From assembly GCA_963971225.1 (NCBI GenBank), contig OZ020270.1, forward strand, positions 76,028,432 through 76,092,431: 64,000 nt of DNA, in the 5' to 3' direction. A program made the position numbers and the translations under genes. The notes beneath the pieces were generated by a model. The model was not told where the DNA came from and did not search any database. It saw only the letters and a program-made list of their open reading frames with translations. Source of the stretch: Melieria omissa. Lineage: Eukaryota; Arthropoda; Insecta; Diptera; Ulidiidae. Shown here in pieces: positions 31,866-42,304 of the stretch; the first letter of the stretch is position 1; each line of letters opens with the position of its first letter.

Positions 31866-33080
31866 TTAGTTTAACGACTCGTCGTCCTGAGCCCTGCGCT
31901 TGTTGGCTGGGCCCCGATTGTCAGTGTTCCTCGCTTCAGGCGATTGCGCCCGAAAACGGGAACGCCTCTTTCGCTGACGGCAGTCTCGTGATATGTGATC
32001 CTGCTTGCCACATGTCCAGCAAACAACTTTAGAGGAGACAACACGTGGCCTGCCCGGTGTCTCAGAGCTTATGGCCTGGATCGCAATGTCGCTGTCCGGC
32101 TGGACTTGGCGTATCCTTGCAGGTGCATACCGAGTGCCTCCAATCCATGTCGCCTCATATGTCATCGCGCTGGTCACCGTTTCCTTAAATGTCGGCTTGC
32201 CCATTATCAACGCACTGCGACGTGTCTCCGGATCATGAAGACCTTCAATGAACGACTCAATCTTCATCCTCTCGAGATCATCAGCGCCGAATTTTGGGTG
32301 TCTACTGCATATGTCGTCTCGCTGGCTCTTTGCCTGCGGTTCTTCAGCTCACAGTAGTACAGCGTATGGTTGTGCTCGTTGCTGTACTTCGCTGCCAACG
32401 CTCTCATGATGGCCTCATAATCACTTCGTAAACATTCTGGAACTGATTTCATTACCTCAGCCGCAGGACCCTTCAGCGCCAGTGCCAATCTCCGACCCTT
32501 CCTGATATCGGTCCACTGATTTTCCAAAGCAGCTAAGTCGAATTGCAGTTTAAATGTATCGAATGGCGAAGCACCATCATAACTAGGCACTACTGTTCGG
32601 GTGGCGAAACTTTCCTGAACTGGCGGCAAACATTTTCGTGGCTCTACCTCTCTAAGCCGCTCGTCGATTTTTCTGTTTACCGAATCTTCCAGACCGTCAA
32701 CTCGTTTGTCTAAATGTTCTACTCGCGTCTCCAGGTGCTCAACTTTCACATTAATCCTGTCTGAAATCTCTTCCACTTTCTGATCCAAGCGCGCAGAATT
32801 TTCCTGAAGCTTGCTGGACAACTCGCGATTCGCATTTTCAAATTTTGCCGAAATTTCCTTATTCGTAGTTTCGAGTTTGCGCCGCCATTTGATCTTACAT
32901 TTCGCGATTTTCACGGTTTGAAGTCTCGAACATGCCTTTGACATTATCGATTTTCGCAGACGTTTCCTGAAACATGCCTCTCATTGCAACCATAAGCTGG
33001 CTCATGTCCATTGCTTGTGGTGGCGTAGTCGCTGTAGCCGTACTTTGCAGCGACGCAGCACCCGCAGGCGATTCCTCTAC
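31866..33080 (-). pseudogene. gag: gag of copy B, 5' end removed by a LINE
   Basis: A coiled-coil segment (repeated VEHLETRVEHLDKRVD at about 32690-32760) is followed by the Gag core VPSYDGASPFDTFKLQFD, then the zinc knuckle CWTCGKQDHISRDC (CX2CX4HX4C complete) and a basic tail (RRSRFRAQSPEARN). A frame change lies near 32264. At 33080 the sequence meets a poly(T), so the SAP-like start found in copies A and C is missing. Confidence 0.88.
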
Positions 33081-35625
33081 TTTTTTTTTTTTTTTTTTTT
33101 AACAGGAACAAACGCGCAGGGGATGACCCCTATTAATGCGAAGCATTGCGTTGGTTCAGGAAGGATATAAAGGTTAGGAGATAGGGTTATGAGTGAAGTG
33201 TTTATGGACTCTTGTCTTGAACCCATCGAGATCATAAGTGCTGGGGAAAATATCCGCAGGGAGACCATTCCACAGCCGCGCTGTGCGGGCCAGAAACGAA
33301 CTTTCTCTGTAATGCGTAGTGCGCTGGAACATCGTTTCAACGTGGAATGCATGGGCGCCAGTGTTCAAACGGGTTGCCCGTGGGAATACCCGGAGTGATG
33401 GCATCAAACTGCTCATCTCCACTGAGCAATTGCCGAAAAAGTATCGGTAAAACAACACCACACATGCCACGTTTCGACGATGTTCTAAGGAGTCAATAGA
33501 GCTGGATGCCCTACTGTCCCCTATAAGTTTAATCGCACGGTTTTGCACCCGGTCCAGGAGCTCCAAATGGGTTTTTGAAGCCCCCGCCCATAGGTGCGAG
33601 TTAAACTCCATTTTAGGTCGGATATAGGTAGTGTAAATAATGCGGAGATCAGACGGAGTGAAATATTTTTTGCACCGCTTTAGGAAGCCGAGGCACTTGG
33701 CTGCTTCTTTCGACACGCCAAAAATATGATCGTTCCAACGAAGATCGTTCTTAATGGACATGCCCAGAACATCAAGAGCTGCCGATTCCGCAATACCCAC
33801 ACCACCCATAACCAGGGATGTGGGGAAACTCGTTTGTGGGATAACAGGCAACATTGGGTCTTGCGGGGATTAAAATCGACCCTGTTCGCTTGACCCCACT
33901 TGGAGATTGTTTGTAGGTCGCTATTAAGTGTGTCATTCATACGGCGCCGTTCTCTCTCAATCTCCACAGAGCTGGGACGCTTTGTGAAAGAGTATGAATG
34001 ACAAATGGTGCTGTCATCCGCAAACGAGTAGATGGGATTCTTCGTCGACGACAACAGGTCGTTGATGAAGATCAGGAAGAGGGTTGGAGAAAGGACCGAA
34101 CCCTGCGGCACTCCCGCGCTAAGGGAATGCTTTTCCGAGGCTATGCCGTCTACTACAACACGAATAGAGCGATCATAGAGGAAGCTCGTAATCCAACGAG
34201 AGAAGGTACTACCGACACCATAGGCGATCAATTTTGACACGAGTGCTTTATGCCACACCCGGTCAAAGGCCTTGGAAATATCCAATGCAACAACCTTGCT
34301 TTCACCGAGGTTTAGAATGCTATGGTTCCATTTCTCGGCGAGTACCGCCATAAGGTCTCCCGTCGATCGTTGTCTTCGGAAGCCGTATTGGCGGTCACTT
34401 AGCAGTCTATTGTGCTCCAGATATTTCACAAGGTTGAAGTTTACAATGCTTTCCATTACTTTAGAAAGCACCGAACAGATTGCTATAGGTCGGTAGTTCG
34501 CAGGGTCAGTAGTCTTGCCTTTTTTAGGAACTGGTTGAACATTTGCTACCTTCCAACATGTCGGAAATACACCTGTGGTGTATGACAAGTTGAAAAGTTT
34601 GCGTAATGGACAAGCCAGTGAGGTAGCGCACTTTTGCAAAACAAGGGCTGGAATGCCGTCCGGCCCTGAAGCCTTATTTACATCGAGATTTGCAAGCACT
34701 CTTTTAACTACCCGTGTCCGAAAATGAATTTCTGGCATAGAGCAAGATACATTCTCGACTACGGGTAGTGGTTGATCGCTGGGGGGCAGGGAGGAATTCT
34801 CTGCGAAAATTTTAGCCAACAAGTTAGCTTTATCAACCGAGTGAGTGATGATTTGATCATTGTTAAGAAGAGTTGGAATTGAAGATGATGTTTGGTTCTT
34901 CACCTTCTTAACGAATGACCAGAAGTTCTTACTACCACGCTGGCATTGAAGAACTTTTTTCCTTTGGCGCTGTTCGTGCAGAAACTTTTGGCGCCTTAGA
35001 ATGGCATTGCATCGATTTCTAGCCTGTTTACGCAGCTGTTCAGTGGTGGCATTTTTATTTGCCTGCCATGCTCTGAAAGCTTCCTCTTTAGACCTGACAG
35101 CAATTCTGCATGTCTCATTAAACCAGATATTGTCCTTGGGTTTAATGCAAATTTGCTTATTGGGGATAAAGGACCGCATTCCCAATAATACAATTTCTTC
35201 AACCATTTTGGCAGCGGCATTTATGTTTCTATCAAGAAAACACAATTTCCAATTGAAGTGGGCGAAAAATTCATTAAGTCCACTCCAGTTAGCTTTATCA
35301 TACATCCACACTAGGCGCTTCGGGGCTAAGAGCGAAGCATTGCGGATAGAAGAGTATGAGAAAGACGCCAAAATGGTACAATGGTCCGAGTTTCCAAGAG
35401 GTGCGTGCATTTCAACATCATATTTTTCATGATTTTCAAGATTTTGCGAAAACAAAGGCAGCCAACAATATAATCGTGTGAGTTATACTCAGCAGTACAT
35501 TCACTAAAGAAGAAGATACTCAGTGAAAGGAAACGATGGGGTGCAATCTGGGTCAGCCGAATATATTCATTTCCTTCTTCGGGGAATACTATAATTTGTA
35601 TTGGTTCATTGATGTCAATATCTAC
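33081..35625 (-). mobile_element. Jockey/CR1-type LINE, copy 1
   Basis: The 3' end is marked by a 20-base poly(T) at 33081-33100, so the element runs right to left. It carries the end of an endonuclease domain and a full reverse transcriptase. It inserted into gag of gypsy copy B. The 5' end fades near 35625, where endonuclease coding (EEGNEYIRLTQIAPHRF) stops. The segment 33081-34870 is repeated inverted at 36077-37889. Confidence 0.88.
33174..35455 (-). pseudogene. LINE endonuclease-reverse transcriptase, copy 1
   Basis: It encodes the enzyme for target-primed reverse transcription. The endonuclease end is visible in PLGNSDHCTILASF (the SDH motif). Reverse transcriptase motifs are NKASGPDGIPALVLQK, KKGKTTDPANYRPIAI, VALDISKAFDRVWH, SAGVPQGSVLSPTLF and SFADDSTICHS (catalytic ADD). 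The C-terminal region after the catalytic core is complete to the stop at 33174. A single frame change lies between 33850 and 33680 (after VSPHP). Otherwise about 750 residues are open, and copy 2 reads straight through the same point. Confidence 0.88.
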
Positions 35626-36076
35626 TTAGTTTAACTTTAATATTTTGGCAGACTTTTATAAATTAAACCTCTAAACTGAGTAATTTTTTGTGGGCCACGG
35701 GAACAGGCTTTCTTGTGAAACCATTTATTTTTGGGCGATTCATGATTATTATCTGTTATAAATAATATAATTGACCAACAATTAGTTACGATATAGTTTT
35801 AACTTCTGAAGAAATCGCAAGAATTAAAGTGCTCGAGAAGAATATCAAGAACCTGGACATGGTCTCCATGTTGAACATATTTGACTCCAGTAAGGCCTAA
35901 TTGTTAAAACCACATTGTCTTAACTTTTTTGAACAAAATACAAAGCAAAAAATCGGGGTCATTTTATGACCCAAGGGTCAATGAGTTTTTCCTAGGGTAA
36001 CAGAGGGGTTTAAATTCTATAGACGAATCTAATTTGTGAAACGCACTGTAAAAGAGTAGCTGTTCTAAATCTAAAT
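35626..36076. other. Spacer between inverted LINE copies
   Basis: A short plus-strand frame reads EEIARIKVLEKNIKNLD and ends IFDSSKA. It is not recognised. The phrase GACCCAAGGGTCA is a short palindrome at about 35970. No terminal repeats were found. Confidence 0.4.
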
Positions 36077-37889
36077 CATCTTCAATTCCAACTCTTCTTA
36101 ACAATGATCAAATCATCACTCACTCGGTTGATAAAGCTAATTTGTTGGCTAAAATTTTCGCAGAGAATTCCTCCCTGCCCCCCAGCGATCAACCACTACC
36201 CGTAGTCGAGAACGTATCTTGCTCTATGCCAGAAATTCATTTTCGGACACGGGTAGTTAAAAGAGTGCTTGCAAATCTCGATGTAAATAAGGCTTCAGGG
36301 CCGGACGGCATTCCAGCCCTTGTTTTGCAAAAGTGCGCTACTTCGCTGTCTTGTCCATTACGCAAACTTTTCAACATGTCATACACCACAGGAATATTTC
36401 CGACATGTTGGAAGGTAGCAAATGTTCAACCAGTTCCTAAAAAAGGCAAGACTACTGACCCTGCGAACTACCGACCTATAGCAATTTGTTCGGTGCTTTC
36501 CAAAGTAATGGAAAGCATTGTAAACTTCAACCTTGTGAAGTATCTGGAGCACAATAGACTGCTAAGTGACCGCCAATACGGCTTCCGAAGACAACGATCA
36601 ACGGGAGACCTTATGGCGGTCCTCACCGAGAAATGGAACCATAGCATTCTAAACCTCGGTGAAAGCAAGGTTGTTGCATTGGATATTTCCAAGGCCTTTG
36701 ACCGGGTGTGGCATAAAGCACTCGTGTCAAAATTGATTGCCTATGGTGTCGGTAGTATCTTCTCTCGTTGGATTACGAGCTTCCTCTATGATCGCTCTAT
36801 TCGTGTTGTAGTAGACGGCATAGCCTCGGAAAAACATTCCCTTAGCGCGGGAGTGCCGCAGGGTTCGGTCCTTTCTCCAACCCTCTTCCTGATCTTCATC
36901 AACGACCTGTTGTCGTCGACGAAGAATCCCATCTACTCGTTTGCGGATGACAGCACCATTTGTCATTCATACTCTTTCACAAAGCGTCCCAGCTCTGTGG
37001 AGATTGAGAGAGAACGGCGCCGTATGAATGACACACTTAATAGCGACCTACAAACAATCTCCAAGTGGGGTCAAGCGAACAGGGTCGATTTTAATCCCCG
37101 CAAGACCCAATGTTGCCTGTTATCCCACAAACGAGTCTCCCCACATCCCAACACATCCCTGGTTATGGGTGGTGTGGGTATTGCGGAATCGGCAGCTCTT
37201 GATGTTCTGGGCATGTCCATTAAGAACGATCTTCGTTGGAACGATCATATTTTTGGCGTGTCGAAAGAAGCAGCCAAGTGCCTCGGCTTCCTAAAGCGGT
37301 GCAAAAAATATTTCACTCCGTCTGATCTCCGCATTATTTACACCACCTATATCCGACCTAAAATGGAGTTTAACTCGCACCTCTGGGCGGGGGCTTCAAA
37401 AACCCATTTGGAGCTCCTCGATCGGGTGCAAAACCGTGCGATTAAACTTATAGGGGACAGTGGGGCATCCAGCTCTATTGACTCCTTGGAACATCGTCGA
37501 AACGTGGCTTGTGTGGTGTTATTTTACCGATACTTTTTTGGTAACTGCTCAGTGGAGATGAGCAGCTTGATACCATCACTTCGGGTATTCCCCCGGACAA
37601 CCCGTTTGAACACTGGCGCCCATGCATTCCACGTCGAAACGATGTTCCAACGCACTACGCACTACAGGGAAAGTTCGTTTCTGGCCCGTACAGCATGGCT
37701 GTGGAATGGTCTCCCTGCGGATATTTTCCCCAGCACTTATGATGTCGATGGGTTCAAGGCAAGAGTCCATAAACACTTCACTCATAACCCTATCTCCTAA
37801 CCTTTATATCCTTCCTGAACCAACGCAATGCTTCGCATTAATAGGGGTCATCCCCTGCGCGTTTGTTCCTGTTTAAAAAAAAAAAAAAA
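36077..37889 (+). mobile_element. Jockey/CR1-type LINE, copy 2 (5'-truncated)
   Basis: Homology to copy 1 begins at CATCTTCAATTCC and ends in a 15-base poly(A) (37875-37889). It is inverted relative to copy 1 and differs by only a few percent by eye, so both are recent. The endonuclease is missing. Confidence 0.9.
36142..37800 (+). pseudogene. LINE reverse transcriptase, copy 2
   Basis: It is open for 552 residues from the truncated start through the catalytic core (DISKAFDRVWH, GVPQGSVLSPTLF, SFADDSTICHS) and the C-terminal domain to the stop at 37800, ending HKHFTHNPIS. No frame change is seen. The lack of an endonuclease and of any 5' promoter makes it a dead-on-arrival copy, typical of LINE 5' truncation. 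Confidence 0.88.
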
Positions 37890-38594
37890 TTTGTGAAAAT
37901 TAATAAAAGTAATAAAAAATGGCGTAATATAATATATGTTCAGATGTACTGTGCTGTATTTAGTGATCTGTCAATCCCATCACTAATCCCAATCTTTCCT
38001 TCTCCTCTTGTATTAATGTTCCCACTATTTTCTGCTCCCCGGCTTCAGCCGGTCGTATCGTTTAATGTTTCGTGTACTCTTTATACACTTGTATCCGTAC
38101 GTTTAAGAATAAACACCCCAAAACGAACTCCCACCGATTTTTATTTAACCGCTCCGCCGCGATCGAAACAATATATTATATGTGAACATAAGTTGTTTTA
38201 TAAAAATGACTTTATTTTTTCAAGATGCAAATTTATACAGCTTACGTCAATTTAAGTGATATAGTTATAAAATTAATGGCAGGTTGGAATATGTAAACAA
38301 AACTATGTGCACATAAGATGTTCGTATGAATGCATTCCTGTTTTAAAGGACTTAAGCTAAAAAGTAAACGCTCATAATATTGTTAAAAAGCCGTCGTTTT
38401 AAAAACTTATGAGACACATTTAAGCGCCTTGACTTCTATAAAGCTCACAACGCAATAACTCAATTTCCGCTTATGTCTACTTAAGCTACTCTCCCATATG
38501 ACCACAGATACATACCCTATACGATATAAAGTTAGTTTTCGTAGATGGCCCCCCATATATTTTTCACTATTTTAGATTTGTTTAAATGCTTGGA
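37890..38594. other. Unassigned AT-rich DNA
   Basis: No protein motif or terminal repeat was recognised. Confidence 0.45.
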
Positions 38595-38722
38595 TCCTTT
38601 ACAAATAAACAACAGGAGTACAAATACAACAAAAAGAGTTGAGGAAGGATATATAGGTTAGGAAAAGAATGTTGGGTGAAGACTTTATGATCTCTTGCCT
38701 TGAACCCATCGATATTGAAACG
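38595..38722 (-). mobile_element. 3' end fragment of the same LINE family
   Basis: GAGGAAGGATATATAGGTTA and CTTGCCTTGAACCCATCGA match the inverted 3' end of the LINE at 33150-33235 with moderate divergence. It is a short relic next to the LTR of copy C. Confidence 0.7.
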
Positions 38723-38799
38723 ATGAGGCACTCTGTGCTGTGTATGAATGCTTTTCCAAGCATACTTTTAGGCATGCACTTCAAAATACGGCAAACTTG

Positions 38800-39130
38800 C
38801 TATAATTCGCTTGGATAGTCCGATATGGCAAGGATGGTTCGCGAAAGGTGATGAGCTTTGCTAGAAAAATCGAGATAGAGAGTAAATCTGGAATGTGCAA
38901 AAAACTGCGGCGCGATAAGAAAACTAGTATAAAAGACGCAGTGTGCAGGGCAAGGTGTCGAGTCTGTGTTAAGCAAGCAAAGTGGTAACAAGTGTAGATA
39001 CAAGGGAAGTGTAGATCTGTAAATAAAGTGATTGTTCATTTCTGACTGCGTTTTGCGCTGAATAATTGAAGTTGTTTTATTTTCAAACACAATCCAAACG
39101 AACCTTGGGAAACTTGGGATTTTCGTAACA
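38800..39130 (+). repeat. 5' LTR of copy C (left edge uncertain)
   Basis: It ends ATTTTCGTAACA directly before the TT and primer site, as in the other copies. A TATA box (AGTATAAAAGACGCAGT, about 38927) and AATAAAGTGATTG are present. The left edge is set only by the end of the LINE fragment and changed composition. Confidence 0.65.
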
Positions 39131-39132
39131 TT

Positions 39133-39150
39133 TGGTGTCAGAAGTGGGAT
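39133..39150 (+). promoter_or_regulatory. Primer binding site (tRNA-Leu type)
   Basis: TGGTGTCAGAAGTGGGAT, identical to copy A, 2 bp after the LTR. Confidence 0.75.
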
Positions 39151-39197
39151 TGTGTTACTAAAGAATAAAAAATAAATAATATTATAAAAACGCAGAC

Positions 39198-40560
39198 ATG
39201 GTTAAACTCGAGCTGCTGAAGGTGGACCAGCTGAAGAAGGAGCTGACTGCCTGGAATTTGCCGACTGCTGGCGGAAAGGTGGAGTTGCAGCTGCGCTTGC
39301 GAGAGGCGTGTGAGGCACGACGCATCGATTGGACTGCGCACGAGTTCGGAACGCAGGAACAAGAGGCGTCGGTCACAGTGGAGGAATCACCTGCGGGTGC
39401 AGCGTCGATGCAAAGTACGGCTGCAGCGGCTGCGCCACCACAAGCATTGGACATGAACCAGCTTATGGTTGCAATGAGAGGCATGTTTCAGGAAACTTCT
39501 GCGAAAATTGAGAATGTCAGTCGTGAAAATCGCGAAATGTCGGCGCAAATGGCAGCAAAACTGGAAACTACGAATCGGGAAATTTCGGCAAAAGTCGAAA
39601 CTACGAACCGAGAATTAGCAGAGTGAATGGAAACCAAGCTTCAGGAAAATTCTGCGCGTTTGGAGCAGAAAGTGGAAAAATCTCATACAAGCTTAATGTG
39701 AAGGTGGAGCACCTGGGCAAGTGGAACACTTGGACAAACAAGTCGACGACCTGTATGATTCCCTGAACAGACGAGTTGACGACTTGGATGATTCCCTGAA
39801 CAGACGAGTTGACGGTCTGGAGGATTCGGTGAACAGAAAAATCGACGAGCGGCTTAGATAGGTACAGCGGCGAGAAAGGGTGCAGACAGTTGAGGAAAGT
39901 TTTGCAATAGAAGTGCCTACTTATTTTGGTACTACGTCGTTCGACACATTCAAACTACAATTCGATATGGCTGCTTTGGAGAGTCAATGGGCCGATGTTA
40001 GGAAAGGTCGGAGACTGATATTGGCTCTAAGAGGTCTTGCGGCTGAGGTAAAAAAACAGTTCCGGAAGGTTTGAGAGGTGATTACGGAACCGTATTAAAG
40101 GCACTGGCAGCCAGATACAGTGAAGAGCACAACAAAATGCTGTATTATTGCAAAAAGCCAATGAGGCGCTGCAGACGTATGCGGCAGATATTGAGCGTCT
40201 GGTACCACTGTCCTACCCAGCATTCAGCATGGAATTTTGGAAAGGCTGAAGATCGAAGCGTTTACTCGTGTGAGTACCTTGATGATGATGACGCCGACAT
40301 TCCATGAGACGGTGACAAGTGCATTGACGTATGAAGCGGCCTGGAGGGGAAGTTTTGTACATTAATCTGCAGAAACGCGTCGAGCCCAATCTAGACGTGT
40401 CACGCAAAGCCAGACAATGAGCTCAGAGGCACCAGCGGGGCTGCGGGCAGTGTCGTCTAGAGTAAGTTGCTGGCGATGTGGCAAGCAAGGCCAAATATCA
40501 CGAGACTGCCATCTGCAAGAAAAGCGTTCCGGACAACAGACGTCGCCAAGAACGGCTGAC
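39198..40560 (+). pseudogene. gag: gag of copy C
   Basis: From the ATG at 39198 the SAP-like segment (ELLKVDQLKKELTAW, with VELQLRLREACEARRID) is intact, unlike in copy A. The coiled coil follows, but a TGA at 39624 and later frame changes break it. The core VPTYFGTTSFDTFKLQFDMA (about 39912) and the zinc knuckle CWRCGKQGQISRDC (about 40468-40509) are recognisable. In the knuckle the histidine position reads Q, so metal binding is probably lost. Confidence 0.82.
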
Positions 40561-41175
40561 GCACTGCCATACCATTCTTGCAATACCGAGCGCAGGCATG
40601 ATTCGCAAGTCGAAAACAACGGACAGATTGTGGATGTTCGGTCGGTAAGAGTTCTGCAAGAGGAAGATTGGCTTGCGGAAAAGCTACAGAAGGACCAGCG
40701 CAAGGATACGGATCTCGCGAAGATCATCAAAGGCAAAGCGCAGAGATTACGGCCGGACTGGCAGGAGATGGCTGGTGAGATCCCGGTCGCGAAGGCTTAC
40801 TGGGCACAGTAGCAAAGTCTACGGCTTAAGGGTGGCTGCCTATACCGCGAGTGGACAGGACCACAAAATCCCTAATAGTGGTCCCAAAAGGCCAGATCGA
40901 CGATGTCATCAGGGCAGACCATAACGACTCCAGTGGAGGGCACCTAGGCATCGCAAAAACTGTCGCTGAGTGGATCAGAGGCTGTGATCGGTGTTCGGCT
41001 GCGAAAGGGCCGAGGAGAAGATCGCGGAGCCGCACTCATTTAGTTGAAAGCAGGTTGACAACGAGCTATGGTCTACGGGCTAACCCAGAAGGGTTCCAAG
41101 AAGACCATAAAGGAGGTTTGGCTGAACCACTGCCGAGTAAAGCCACGACACGACACGAGGCTGGAGCCCCATCTT
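40561..41175 (+). pseudogene. pol: Integrase remnant of copy C
   Basis: Sequence starting near IVDVRSVRVLQEEDWLAEKL corresponds to the linker before integrase in copies A, B and E, followed by a partial zinc domain (DHNDSSGGHLGIAKTV, then GCDRCSAAKGP). The catalytic core is deleted: at about 41038 the sequence jumps to the C-terminal region (SYGLRANPEGFQE). It is non-functional. Confidence 0.8.
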
Positions 41176-41176
41176 G

Positions 41177-41890
41177 CGCCTTAAGCCCGTTTACACCAGT
41201 AGAGAGCACACGGGGCTTTCCGCGCCCTTTCAGCAATGTTGGCCTTCCAATTCAATTTAGAGTCAAGTATTAGACCAAGATACCTAACATTATTGCTGAG
41301 GCTAAGTCTAACACCGTTCAGAGTGGGAAGTACGAACCGAGGTATTTTGTACTTCCTGCTAAAGAGCATGACTTCGGATTTGGAGGGATTGACGTCAAGG
41401 CCAAATACACGGCACCATTGGGATAGAAACCTAAGTGAATAGCCAAGTCTCTCAGAAAGAGTAGAGAGATATTTACCGGAGACTGCTATCGCAATGTCGT
41501 CCGCGTACGCAACAATTCTGCAACCAGTATTGTCCAGCTGGTGTAGGAGAGAGCTTACTGCCAGATTCCAGATCAGAGGAGAAAGCAAGCCGCCTTGCGG
41601 CGTGCCCCTCCTGACCTTACGCTTGATGCGAGTGTTTTCAATAGAGGCGCTGATAACACGCATGCTAAGCAGGCTCTCGACAAATGTGATCAGCTTTGAG
41701 TCCAGGTTCAGATTGAAGAGTACCCTAACGACCGCATGTGGACAGACGTTGTTAAAGGCCCCTTCAATATCGAGGAACGCTGTCAAAGTGTGCTCCTTAT
41801 ACACGAGAGATCTATCGACCGTCTCGAGAAGCGAGTGTAAAGCAGTTTCGACAGACTTGCCCCTAGTGTAGGCATGTTGCGACAACATTT
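41177..41890 (-). pseudogene. Reverse transcriptase fragment of a second LINE type
   Basis: The minus strand reads QHAYTRGKSVETALHSL, FLDIEGAFNNV, RRGTPQGGLLSPLIWN and the catalytic IVAYADDIAIAVSG, then the post-catalytic region to FSRKYKIPRFVLPTL and DSKLNWKANI. These are Jockey-superfamily LINE motifs, closer to the I/LOA side than the LINE at 33081 (tentative). About 235 residues are open without interruption. Both ends are cut, on the left by the joint with copy C and on the right close to the piggyBac at 41930. Confidence 0.82.
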
Positions 41891-42304
41891 TCGTTCAAAA
41901 ACGAAGTGCATATGATAAGTATATATTAACCCTCATCGGTCCGCTGTATGCGCACGCATACAATTTTGATCTTTAACCTTGAATAAAATAAAAACAGTTC
42001 AGCGGAATTGCCCTTGTATTTTGCAAAGTAGAATTATTTTGCCTGAACAGCCAAAAAAACCCGTTTTTGAATTTGTACCCTTACTGTATTTGCCTGTGCA
42101 GTTATAGTTACGAATCGGTATGCGTATGTGCGCGCATACACATAAACAGGTACCTGGAATTGCCGCTTATTTTTCTGTGTGGATTTATAGCACGCTCTTA
42201 TTTTTTCGTTCTATGAAATTCAGTTTGTTCTGGAACACACATAAGTGAAGTTTGTTTGCGCATTTATTTGAATTTTGGTTGTGTTTCGAAGTATTTGATA
42301 AAAA

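Larger units (their letters stand above)
28015..33080 (-). mobile_element. Ty3/gypsy LTR retrotransposon, copy B
   Basis: This is the most complete copy of the family. From right to left it holds gag (33080-31866), protease and reverse transcriptase (31776-30229), RNase H and integrase (30220-28403) and a 3' LTR (28402-28015) that lost about 145 bp at its U3 start. The gag 5' end is cut off by a LINE whose poly(T) begins at 33081. Several stops and frame changes make it inactive. Confidence 0.9.
38800..41175 (+). mobile_element. Ty3/gypsy LTR retrotransposon, copy C (sister subfamily, deleted)
   Basis: Layout: 5' LTR ending at 39130, primer binding site, gag, a joint near 40560-40620, then an integrase remnant, cut by a LINE at about 41177. 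Gag protein sequence is close to copy A, but the LTR is unrelated in U3. As in copy A, protease to RNase H is missing. Several frameshifts and stops are present. Confidence 0.85.

Noticed and set aside
35810..35900. Short plus-strand frame ending IFDSSKA as a host exon
   Set aside because: No splice signals or recognised family. Too short to support.
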